A DNA stretch of 64,000 nucleotides, taken from positions 186,001-250,000 of the forward strand of contig JAFCMP010000099.1 of assembly GCA_017506865.1 (NCBI GenBank), read 5' to 3'. Source of the DNA: Tribonema minus (lineage: Eukaryota; Sar; Xanthophyceae; Tribonematales; Tribonemataceae). The position numbers were made by a program, and so were the translations under genes. How positions within the stretch are numbered: position 1 is the first letter of the stretch; every line of letters starts with the position of its first letter. Shown here piece by piece: positions 1-10,800 of the stretch. The notes under the pieces are model-generated. The model searched no databases. It was given only the letters and a program-made list of their open reading frames with translations, and was not told the DNA's origin.

Positions 1-189
1 AACTTCAAGTGATGGCTCTCTACTGCTGCTTCTTGAGCCTCTACGCAAAAACTTCACATTCTATTCCATACGCGCGTTCCCCTTAGCTCCACCTTACTGC
101 AACGAGGCAGCCGGACTGTGACCGCCGCCATGACCGCTCTGCGTTGCGGGGCGTGACTGCGCTATGCGACCTCGAAACTGATGAAGAGA

Positions 190-460
190 TTAGCAGAGGC
201 GATTGCGACATCTCAGTCGACATGCGGCGGTGATGCGCCGGCAGGAACATCGCCCGTTATGTGCAGTGTGCATATGGCTCTGATGCCTGCGGCCGCGATG
301 GCTGCGCATGCACTGGCGTGTTGCTGATTAAAAAAAATTCTCAAAGGCGATGCGGCATCGCAGTCAAATTGCGGCGGCGATGCTCCGGCATGAACATTGC
401 CCACTATACGCAGTGCATACGGCTTCAATGCCTGCGGCTGCGATGGTCGCATTACACTGG
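190..460. repeat. two-copy tandem repeat, ~145-bp unit
   Basis: The block around 197-300 recurs around 343-445 with about 80% identity (GCGGCGRTGMKCCGGCA, CAGTGYRCATAYGGCT, TGCCTGCGGC). No coding meaning found on either strand. It may be an echo array of an exon of the oxidoreductase gene that I could not identify. Confidence 0.6.
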
Positions 461-854
461 CGTCTTGCCGATGTGATGATAAACAGACTCTTGAAAATGG
501 ATCGTATGACTGACAACATCAAATGGCTCAGCGGTTCAAAGGAACTGTGTGTATTGTGACTATGAGCCGCAGTCGGAAGAGAGGGCTCGAATCCCTCCTG
601 CGCTCGATCTGCTGTTGCTGGTGAGACTCATATCACCACACCACGCATCCGACATGCACCAGTCCCGCCCCTTGCCTTGGCCAACATGCCCCAGCTTCGT
701 GCATTACAACTTCATGCACGTTGATACATGAGGTGGGTCTGCATCCACAATAACACTGATATGCATTCACCTGGCCAGGCGTACACATGTGAAAAGCCTA
801 AAAACTTTAAACTACGAAATTCTGCCTGAACATGAGATTCTGCCACTTTAGACA

Positions 855-1290
855 CTATGAGGTTCTGCCACTTGACTTGGCCACCCGCTTCGACGCGGTC
901 CAGTTAACGGCGTGGTACTGGTCATGAGATTCTGCCACTTTAGACATTATGATATGCCAGGTTCTGCCACTTGACTTGGCCACCCGCTTCGACGCAGTCC
1001 AGTTAACGGCGTGGTACTGGTCATTTAAGCCTGCCTAGATGACCACATGAGAGATTCTGCCGCTTCATACTTCTTGATTTGTGAAATTCTGCCACTTGCC
1101 TTGGCCAACCGTTGCAATGCGTCCCACCCGCCGGCGGCGGCATGTTACTGGTCGTCACATGAGCCTGCCTAGATGTACATACGGGGCAAGCCTACATTTC
1201 TGATAATGCGTAAAAATCTTCCACTTGCCGTGGCCAACCGCTTCGACGTGTCCCAACTACCGCTGACGGCGTGGTACTGGTCATATGAGC
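855..1290 (-). repeat. donor-side exon echoes of oxidoreductase exon 5
   Basis: Four degenerate copies (near 858, 960, 1085 and 1208) repeat the last ~60 bp of the exon at 1358-1496 plus the start of its intron. Each carries CTTGRCTTGGCCAMCC and GGCGTGGTACTGGT. Spacing is about 100-130 bp. The GC donor context is retained in some copies. Confidence 0.8.
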
Positions 1291-1357
1291 CTCTCTACAT
1301 GTACACATGAGATTCTGCCACTGTATACTTCTTGATTTGCAAAATTCTGCCACTTGC

Positions 1358-4300
1358 CTTGGCCAACCGCCTTGATGCATCCCAGCTACCGCCGGCGGCG
1401 TGGTACTGGTTGTCGCTGGCGGCGCGCAGCGAGTACGCCATGACAATGTCCATCGGGTACTCAAGCACTGCTGCAAAGCTGCACGTCAGGATCATGCTGC
1501 GGCGGGGGGGGGGGGGGGGAGCGCGACGCGGGGCCTTGAGAGCAGCACTGGCCGACAATGTGGCTCACACAGGCACTGAGATGTGGTTTTGATGGTATGC
1601 TTTTGTTCACATAATTTGGAAGTATAGCCAACGTTACTAATATTTTTATCTGGTTGACGTCAAAAAAAAAAACAGTGCTTGAATGCAGGCTCCCAAGGTG
1701 CCACCCTGAAACCACAATCGGCTCACAATGTTCGCCCAGAGGTTGGGAGTGTCACTCATCACCCCTACGCAACACAGGAAGTGTAGTTCTGAAGGGCCTT
1801 GAGCCCTTTGACAAGCACCTCGCGAAGCGGTTTGTGCATTGCATCCGCCCTGCTTACATCAGCTGATGATCCGCTATACACAAGCAGGCGCGCTACAGAT
1901 GTTTTGCGTGGCAGCAGCCACAACGTCCGCCAAGAAACGACTAGGCAACCACGCAGTAGCGCTAGGCACCCGCCGACGCGTGTGGGCACGGCGTTCACAT
2001 GGGCGGCGGTCATGCCCTAACCCTACCCTACCCCTACCCTAAACCTGACCCTAACCTTGCCCTTAGGTGCGCACTTGGCGCAGCCGCTGCACGGCCTGCC
2101 GGGCATGACCTAGGGCTAGGGTTGAGCGTCCAGGTGTTGTCGACAACACCTGGGCGCACAGGGGGGGGGATCGCCCGGCGCGACTGTTCTGACATCTGTT
2201 GCGCGCGCGTGCGCGGCCTGCACGCTGCCCTCAAGACAGTTGCCAGCTTCAGTGCCAGTCAGCCTGAGGGCAGCCAGATGCAAGCATCCTTGCTGCCACT
2301 GCCCCCTGCGCGTACATGCTGGCTCCAGTACCTTTGCGCCGAGGCCTCTGGAAGTCACAACAGCGCACTCGTACGCAGCGACGCCAATTGCGCGTTGCCA
2401 CGCGGGTCCTGCCCTCTGCAGCCATGCTGGTCTCCAGCATGGTCATCAAGCCACAATCGCCGTCCTTGCAGCACTGCCCTTTTCAACTACATCCGAAGCA
2501 ATTCAAAGTATGCCTCTTCATATGCTCGCGGTTGCCGGTCTTGCATACATCACGAGTGAACCTCTTGCGACTAGCTAGCGAGCACTGCTTGCCCGCAAGT
2601 CTGCTCCCTAACCACCCAGGGCGAAGTTCCGTCTTGGTACTGCAGAATACTAAAGATTGCCATCAAATCATCTCAAACTGATTTCCCGCTTCTCTTGTAC
2701 TGAGCTGCGGCGCACTCGCCCTCCTTCCAGCCTGCACCAGGTTCAGGTCTAACAATGCCCTAAAAATTCCACTGCTGGTCTCATGACTGTACAGTAGCTT
2801 ACACGAATTCATCGTGGAATACAGGTCAAGTCCGCGCGCGTCTCGAATACGTGCTCCTGCAAGCTTTAGGGGTACCCTACAGAAGCCACTGGATCCCCTG
2901 GTGCGTCAGTGGTATCGGTGTGCTGCAATAACGTCATTTGCGGTCTTATTGATAAGTTACTGCCGGGCATCGAGAGCGCACATGTCCAGTCCTTACTGGA
3001 CCCGAGTGCGCGACCCCTGGCCAAGCCCTTCGCTGCCCTAAATCAGGGGCTTGCATCTTTTCCTTTGAAAGACATTCGCGCACGTAACCGCCCGTCACGA
3101 AATACGGCACTCGCGACAACGCAAACCAAACCCAAGGCACAGCGCACCTGTAGAGAGGCAGGAACACTCTGTCGACGTACTCTGAGGAGTTGGCCTTCGC
3201 CGCCAGGTACTGCCCCACGCTCAACGCGCACATGTCGGGGTCGTGCGCGTCGCACCTCACGTCATGAAATATGGCGCTTACTATAATGCGCATCCAACCC
3301 AACCCGACCTGCACCGTACCTGTACAGAGGCAGGAACACTCTGTCGACGTACTCCGAGGAGTACGCCTTCGCCGCCAGGTACTGCCCCACGCTCAGCGCG
3401 CACATGTCGGGGTCGTGCGCGTCGCGCCTGACGTCGCGGAAGTAGCGCAGGCCATCGCGCACGATGCGCGCTGCACGCAGCAGCAGCATTCACGCAGATG
3501 TCAGGTTCACAGTCCAAAACCTTTTAATTGATGATCAGAAGAGGTACCTCAGAGTGTGAGCAGCGCTCTCGGTCAGGTTGACAGTCCTTTCTGAGAAATT
3601 GATGACCGGAGCAGGTCACTTCTTCAGAGTATGAGCAGTGCTCTCGTCAACAGTCGAGCAGTACTGCTGTCAGCAGCACCATGTGACAAGGAGAGCAAGA
3701 ACCACCGCCAGCAGAGGCGCTGCTTGCACAGGCCCTGGGGTACAACTGATACTTCACAATGACGCCTCGGGGCGGCAACATGCACCTGCACATGAGATTA
3801 GAGTCAAGGACTGTGCTGTTGGCATAAAGAACCCATGTAGGCGCCGCTTACTCGCACAAAATTTACTGTACTACGACTTCACAGTGCACCTCTGGTCAGC
3901 TGTCAGCGCTTACTGTTGAGCGCTGGTGTGACTACCTGTCCTCATCTCTGCTTACTCGCACACAAATGACTGCACTGCGACCTCACAACGCATCTCATCA
4001 GCTATGCTATCAAGTGGTCACTGTTGAGCACTGCCGTTACCACCCGTCTGCATCTTGAGCCCGGGTCGCATCCGGCCAGGGAAGCATATCAAGCACAGGC
4101 TGGTGCGAGCGCCACTCATGATTGCGTGCGCGCTTGGGCTGGTTGATTCACAAAGGCCATCATACACATGGCCACGACACGTACTCAGGTGACCTACGCC
4201 AGGCATGACCCTGTCGCCTGCGAGAACACATTCAACACAGCCACAACACATACTCAGGCGAACTACGCCATGCCCGCACCTACATACCTGTTGCGGGCGA

Positions 4301-7300
4301 GAACGCGCGCCACAGCTGGCCCGGGAAGCACGGCAGGCGCCACCTGCACAGGCGCCGCTCGCGCGCAGAGGCCACAGGCTGATACGAAGGCCGCCCACAA
4401 AGACGTGCACGCGTGGGGTGAGCGATTCACCCAAGGCCACAACACACACGGCCGCGACACGTACTCAGGCGCACTACGCCAGGCAGATACATACCTGTTG
4501 CCGGCGAGAACGCGTGCCACAGCTGGCCCGGGAAGCACGGCAGGCGCCATCCGAACAGGCGCCGCTCGCGCACGCAGAGGTAGGCGCGCGGCGCGCCCGC
4601 CATCGAGAGCGAATACCCCCAGTCGAACGGCTCCACCGCGACGCCTGCGCGCCGAGTTCGGGAGGAGTGGCACGTATCGCAGGATCTGACGTGGAGCTTG
4701 ATGATAGGTCTGCTATGGATGGGGCATCGGCATAGGATGTGAGGGGGTGTGTCTGACAGCAAAAGAAGTCGACCGCTTTTACTACGACAGCGAGTCCCCC
4801 CAGTCGAACGGCTCCACCGCGACACCTGCGCGCGGGGCCAGGAGGGAACTGATGTGAAGCTTTCCGGTGGTTCAGCCTGGCGCTTATGGATGGGCTCTAT
4901 CACGCTATGGATTGCGCATCGGCACGGGATATGAGAGGGAGCCTGTGTGGTGTGCGCTGACTGTAAAATGAGTCGAGCGGTTTACCAGCACCCCCAGTCG
5001 AACGGCTCCACCGCGACGCCTGCGCGCCGAGTCGGGTCGGGAGGAGTGGCGCCCGCGTCACAGGATCTGACGTGGGGCTTTCCAGTACTTCAACTCGGCG
5101 CTCATGGATGGGCTCTATCAAGTGTTGCGGATTGCGTATCGACACGGGATGCGAGAAGCAGTCTGCACCGGGTCAGGAGCAATGCGCGTCCGTCGCAAGT
5201 AATGGACTCCAAGTAAACTGTATTGATGGCTGACCCTGGGTGTGTGGACAGGCTCGTCACCTGCCATAGACTGGCCATCAGCAGAGACTACAAGAGCGCC
5301 TTTGGCCAAGCTATAAGGAGCATTGGCGCTCTATCATGCGATTCAGGTTCAAAGAAGGGTTGGCAAGCCAATCGAGCAAGTAGACAACTGGCCGCAGACT
5401 CTGCGTCGTCAAGCCAGAAATCAGTAGCATATGGTGATCAGGTGCAGGCAGGAAGCTGCGGCATGGATGCGGGAACCTGCCGCTGCGGAAATACAGTTAC
5501 TGCGTCACACACGAGTGCCCATGCAGCACCCAACTGCCAGACGCATGCAAGGGGACCCGCCAGAGTCAGCTCAGGCCGCGTCGTTCACCCGCGAACTCAT
5601 ACATGGCCATGACATGCAGAGAGTACGCCCTGCTGAGGTGGCGCAGCAATGGATCCATGCCGTGCAGCTTGCGCCTTCACAGTACCACAAGAGCCATGCA
5701 GACCAGGCACCGCTGAGCAATTGCCGCATATGGCAAGCAGGTGCAGACAGCGCGTCCTTCCAAAGCTGATGTCACGGATGCGGTAGCCAAAGCTGATGCC
5801 GCTGTGTGACCAAGTGCTGCTGCCCGCAAAAGCGCCCGTGCACAGTCGCTGCTGCACGCACGCGAGCCCCCTTTCCCCCCCCCCTCCCCCACCCAAGTCA
5901 GCACGTCGGTTACCTGCGAGCTCGTACATGGGCCAAATGTTGCGGGTAGTACGCCCTGCTGAAGTTGGACGCACGCGAGCCCCTCCCCCCCCCCCTCCCA
6001 TGTCAGCCCGTCAGTTACCTGCAAGCTCGTACATGGCCATGAGGTGCGGGTAATACGCCCTGCTGAAGCTGCGCGGCGGCGAGTCCACGCGGTACGGCCG
6101 GCCCTGCGCATCCGCGCCCTCGCACAGGTCGATGCCCTGGCTGTCCAGCCCGAGCCGCTCCTGTACCGGAAGCAGAGAGAGAGAAAAGGGCATGGCAGTC
6201 AGTTGATGATGAATGCAGTCAGAGGGAGAAGATTGCCACAGAGAGAGAGAAGAAGGCACAGCAGTGACATCGCAGTGTATGCAGTCACAAGAAGATTGCC
6301 ACGCGCAATCAGGTTCACGCTTCGCGGCGCGTGAGCGTTCACATCCGTGCCGGGCGACTGCGCGTGTGCAGGTGTTGGGGCGCTGATGAGAGAAGGACTC
6401 CGGCCGTGCTCAACACAGACAGTGCTACACCACTACATTACTGCATTTATGACTGACGTCTGTCTCCAAGTGGTAGTGGTCATAACGCCTCCTCCCGCCC
6501 CCCGCATCTGCTGAGTTTGGTAAGATTGGGCCCCCCCTGGCCCCCACCCCATGCCATGTCCACTCCCTGCACAAGTTGTTGCTGTGCAGCCCGAATTCAT
6601 TGTGCATCCAGCCCAATTTGCTCCTGCAGCAGGATTGCGCTTGATACTGGACTCCGAAAGATGTCCCAGCGACAACAAACGATCACAATGTAGGTTATAC
6701 AAGCTCGCCGTGCACGTGTGCTGCCACACACAGGTGCATGCCCTGGGTGTGCAATCCTGTTGTGTGTGCACATGAATATTCAACATGCAGTCGAACCAGC
6801 TACATGATTTCCACATTGTCCGCAAATCAATACAGTATACTATATGTGGTTGCAGATTGTGCACTGTGCGGTAACTTTGATGCTCAACAAAAGAATGCAG
6901 TTTCAAGCGCGTCCGCAGCTGCCATTTTATATCATAGACAAGGTATGTCCTGGAAACAGTTTGCAGCTGGATCAAAAAGTGCTGCTGTGCTCTCGCGCAT
7001 ACATAGAACCACAAAGCAGCTACATACTGTCCCAAGCTTTAAACAGCAGAGTGGCATGTCTGAGCTGAGATTATAGATAAGACTTGGTATTATCCTGTTA
7101 ATAGTGAAGCTGCTTTACGTTGGCACAATGTGTGAGCATTTCCTCATCATAAACCTGTTCATGACCTTGGTATTGGGCCTGCAATTGAGTTGCTGTCAGC
7201 ATCACAGCTGCTAAATGCTTGCTATCGTTCTGCAGATGTTGTGCTGTCATCAGCAAGCAGGACTTGACCAGTAGCTTGGGCGTAGTAGGTACAGGGTGTC

Positions 7301-7641
7301 CTGACTGCACTGATGGTCACATAGGTGGTGCATTCAGCTTCGTGACTGACTGAGCTTCGTGACTGACTGAGCTAGCCATTCTTGCAAGCCGTGAAATTGG
7401 TGAGTCATCGGTACCACAATCACGTAATTGATGCCACAACACAAGGATAATGCCATATCCTGGCAAAAACGAAATTGTGTGTCGAGAATCTGCCTATCGT
7501 CAATCAGCTGTACGTGGTTGAATGTCTTGCCTCTCTTTCGAAGATGGTGACATCATATTTTGTCGAGAGCAGGTACGCCGCAGCCAGCCCTGCGATTCCA
7601 CTGCCAATGATCGCCACCGACTGCCGCCTCCCGTCCTCCAT
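1358..7641 (-). CDS. FAD/NAD(P)-binding amine-oxidase-type oxidoreductase, 3'-incomplete
   Basis: Five exons on the minus strand join in phase: 7531-7641, 6019-6160, 4495-4644, 3320-3470 and 1358-1496, giving 231 codons. Exon 1 starts at ATG 7641 and encodes a Rossmann nucleotide-binding fold, VAIIGSGIAGLAAAYLL (GxGxxG), followed by the strand VTIFERE. Exon 2 has GRPYRVDSPPRSF and YYPHLMAMYELA, exon 3 VAVEPFDWGYSL and RLFGWRLPCFPGQLWHAF, exon 4 LSVGQYLAAKAYSSEYVDR and FLPLY, exon 5 MILTCSFAAVLEYPMDIVMA and GGSW. This motif order is that of predicted FAD-dependent oxidoreductases of the flavin amine oxidase superfamily (COG2907-like and a fungal branch), from memory. The substrate is unknown. 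Introns after exons 1 and 5 use GC donors (GAG|GCAAGA, AAG|GCAAGT). The last exon ends in phase 0 without a stop, so the C-terminal half lies further left, unrecognised or outside the window. Introns carry echo repeats of the neighbouring exons. Confidence 0.8.
2010..2060. repeat. interstitial telomere-like tract
   Basis: A run of degenerate CCCTAA/CCCTACC units lies in the intron between oxidoreductase exons 4 and 5. Similar short tracts occur at 30857-30868, 56738-56775, 58972-59035, 59145-59205 and 59305-59390. The units mix CCCTAA, CCCTAAA and CCCTAC. Confidence 0.6.
3130..3280 (-). repeat. donor-side echo of oxidoreductase exon 4
   Basis: About 130 bp repeats the last two thirds of exon 3320-3470 at ~180-bp distance, including the text for SEYVDRVFLPLYR and MCALSVGQYLAAKA. 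Two or three substitutions and a diverged end show it is not a functional alternative exon. Confidence 0.8.
4165..4440 (-). repeat. donor-side echoes of oxidoreductase exon 3
   Basis: The segment near 4268-4440 repeats the 3' half of exon 4495-4644 and its following intron (ACATACCTGTTG, CCACAGCTGGCCCGGGAAGC). A second, weaker copy of the intron part lies at about 4170-4235. Confidence 0.75.
4785..5045 (-). repeat. acceptor-side echoes of oxidoreductase exon 3
   Basis: Two copies (near 4797 and 4992) repeat the acceptor and first ~35 bp of exon 4495-4644 (CCCCCAGTCGAACGGCTCC, GCGACRCCTGCGCGC), each ending at a different point inside the exon. The interval between copies is ~195 bp and includes shared intron text. 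Confidence 0.8.
5585..5995 (-). repeat. donor-side echoes of oxidoreductase exon 2
   Basis: Two copies (near 5600 and 5905-5970) repeat the last ~70 bp of exon 6019-6160 (ARCTCRTACATGG, TACGCCCTGCTGA). The nearer copy also carries the poly-C intron segment, so exon end, donor and pyrimidine tract were duplicated together. Confidence 0.8.
6171..6256. repeat. AG-rich microsatellite
   Basis: Interrupted (AG)n at 6171-6185 and 6238-6252. It forms the pyrimidine tract before the acceptor of oxidoreductase exon 2 on the minus strand. Confidence 0.7.
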
Positions 7642-7862
7642 GCTCTCGCTGCCTCCTGCGCAAGTGCGCGAGCACTGCTATCAGGGCTAATTGATGCACC
7701 GCGTCGGGCCGCGCCGCACGCCTTAGCCCGCCTTTGCTCTCTTAGCACACAAACCTCGACTCATTGCACGAAGTTGTCAGCTTGAAGTGTGACTTGCCAC
7801 TTTTTAAATCAGAGCAGCGTTAGTTTGCGAGAGACTGCTCCTGCGGTGTTTTCGGCGACTAC
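7642..7862. promoter_or_regulatory. divergent intergenic region, likely shared promoter
   Basis: Only 221 bp separate the ATG of the minus-strand oxidoreductase (7641) from the ATG of the plus-strand 5'-nucleotidase gene (7863). The interval is free of recognisable coding sequence. It has a GC-rich left half and an A/T-rich patch, CACTTTTTAAATCAG, near 7798-7812 that could act as a TATA-like element for the plus-strand gene. A bidirectional promoter is inferred from the arrangement only. Confidence 0.45.
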
Positions 7863-10800
7863 ATGCTGTCACTCACACGGCTCATAGTGGCTTCAACTCT
7901 AGCCAGCAGCAGCAGCGCACTGGTGAGGTCTTGCAGACTGGAGGGGAGGTGGCTTGCGCACAGGACAAGGAGACCAGGATTGGGAAGCAGACACATGGCG
8001 ACGGCCACGGAGACAGTGGTGCACAAGCAGCAGCACTCCAGCAGTGTCATGCTGGCTGCATCACTCAGGGGCGGAGATGACGGGCACATCATACGGGGCC
8101 CGCAATATAACCAGAGAGTTGAGGCCATCAGGCAACTTCTCGCTGGTGGCAGTTCAGCGACAGCGGTAGCGGTGGCAAAAGAGGGAGCACCAGCCGGAGC
8201 GGCCGGTCTGCTGGTGATTGCAGATTTCGATCTGACACTCACGGCGCCAGGGTCACTGCAGTGTCACCATATGTTTGGCAGGTGAGCCTTTGACGCAGCT
8301 CTTCAATCGCTCACAAGGCTTGTGCCTGCTGGCGCACAAACTTCAATACTTGAAAACTCAAAAGTTCTCATCACTCCCGCCGCGCCCTGCTGCCCTGTGG
8401 ATCGAAGCTGCCGATGGACCGTGCGTGTGTCAGGACAAACCTCAATATTTGAAGCACTTTAAGTCACCATTACTTTCGAGATGTACCTCCCGGGCGTGCT
8501 GCCGGGGGCCACGCGCCGCTGCAAACTCAAAGTTCAACAATTGAATAACTTCAAATTACTTTCCAGCTTGACTTGGCCTCGCGTTCTGTCGCAGATCGAA
8601 GCTGTTGACGAAACGCGCGCACATGGAGGTGTACCTTACAACCATGCTGCCGGAGGGCCAAGTCCCACTGCTTTAACACAGAGACGAACACTCGAAGAAA
8701 GTTACTGCAACAAAAACTTAAAGGACTTCAAGAGTTCATTAATTTCCAGTACCTCACAAATGGCTGCACCCTGCTGCCAGCGCAGATCGAAGCTGCTGAC
8801 GGACACTAACCGCGCGCACATGGAGATGTACCTCACCGGCGTGCTGCCTGAAGGTCACGCGCCGCTGCTGGCACACAAACTTCAACAATTAAAAAAACTT
8901 CAAGTTCTCATTAATTTCCAGTACCTCACAAATGGCTGCACCCTGCTGCCAGCGCAGATCGAAGCTGCTGACGGACACTAACCGCGCGCACATGGAGATG
9001 TACCTCACCGGCGTGCTGCCTGAAGGTCACGCGCCGCTGCTGGCACACAAACTTCAACAATTAAAAAAACTTCAAGTTCTCATTAGTTTTCAGTACTTGA
9101 CATTGGCCAAACCGTGATGCTGCTGTCACAGATCGAAGCTGCTCACGGACGCGAACCGCGCGCACATGGAGATGTACCTCACCGGCGTGCTGCCTGAAGG
9201 CCACGCGCCGCTGCTGGCGCACGGCGAGTGGTGGGACCGCGTGCACGCGCTGCTCGCTGAGCATCCGATGACGCGCAAGGACATCGAAGAAATGGTGGGA
9301 AACAAAACTATGAAAACAGTGAATACTATAGACACAAAACTCTGTGGAAATTTAGTGACCTGTTGTTGAATCTGTGGAAATTTAGTGACCTGTTCTTGAA
9401 GGACCGTGTGTGCACGCGCTGCTGGCAGAGCATCCGCTAACACGCAAGCACATTGACGAAGTGGTTAGGAAATAAATTGTGGAAGGTAGTGAAAGTAGAC
9501 GCAAATGTCTGGAAAAATGACATTTTTGGGGGGACTGCGTGCACGCGCTGCTCGTGGAGCATCCGATGACGCGCAAAGACATCGAAGAAATGGTGGGAAC
9601 AACATTATGAAAAACAGTGCAACTAGAAAAATTGTTGGAGACGGTGACATGCTTTTGGGGGGATGTGTCCACGGCTGCGCTTGTGGAGCATCCGATAACG
9701 TGCAAGGACATTCAATGAATATTTTTGGGAACAGACACAAAACATGGAAATGTTGAATTCTTTTTAAGGACCACCGTGTGCACACGCTGTTTGCGGAGCA
9801 TTTGATGACGTGCAATATTATTGTGTGGTGGGGGAAAACCTCTGGAAACTATTTGAAGTACAAACAATTTTCTCTTTGAAAGAACAGTAGTGGATTGGCG
9901 AGATAAACACTGTGGACCTGGCAATTTTTCGAAGGACGTGCGCAGGGCTGCTCACGAAGCCTCCGATCATCCTTCAGGACATTGAATAAAAAAGGTGAGA
10001 ACTGTTGACAAAATTCAACGCTTTCATCATCCACGCTGCACATTGTCAATGCTGTACTTCGAAGTACTTCAGATGCTTTGAGGTCTTTGCCACGCCTGCA
10101 CACCTCCCTCTCATACCTACCCTCTGATGCCTACCCCCCGCCTTGCAGGTAAGAGAGAACGTTGAGAGCGGCCAGCTGCGGCTGCGGCCAGGCACCGCCG
10201 ACTTCATCGTTTCCTGCAACACACTCCCTCTCATACCTGCCCGCTGATACCTGTGTTACCTAATCTCTGCCTCTCAGGTAACAGAGAACGTGGAGAGCGG
10301 ACAGCTGCGGCTGCGGCCGGGCGCCGCCGACTTCATCCGCCTGTGCCACAGCTGGGACATCCCGCTGCTGGTGGGTGCTGCGCAGCGCTGCGCACTTGAA
10401 CTCAATAACATGAACTCAATAATGTACTTGTAAGTAGGTACCCAGGGAAGCCGGTTCAGGGCGCGTGCTGATGACCTTCGAAAGGAACCTACGGACCATT
10501 GACCTCACTGAGTGAACTCACTGAGAGGATTGCTGAACTGTGTATGCATATGCTGCGCACTTGAACTCAGCAATGTCACTCGAAGTACCCAGGAAAGCGG
10601 GTCCAAAGCTTGTGCTGATGAGAGTCCTTGACATGAATCCTCAAGCGACGGACCGCTGAACTCATTCAGAGTATCGGCACCTCTGTATGCGCATGTTAGC
10701 TACCCCTGCGGGGCACATAAACTCGATACATACCCCTACACGCGTACCCAGGACAGCTGGTCCAAAGCTTATGCTGACGAGAGCCCTTGGTCTAGAGCTT

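Noticed and set aside
1999..2578. 186- and 112-codon plus-strand frames
   Set aside because: They begin in telomere-like repeats within an intron and show no motifs, splice partners or start context.
4018..4903. Several 130-175-codon frames on both strands
   Set aside because: Shadows of the oxidoreductase exon at 4495-4644 and its echoes.
8481..9117. Overlapping frames reading exon-2-like protein several times, as if a repeat protein
   Set aside because: They are echo copies of one nucleotidase exon without donors; tandem translation mixes intron text.
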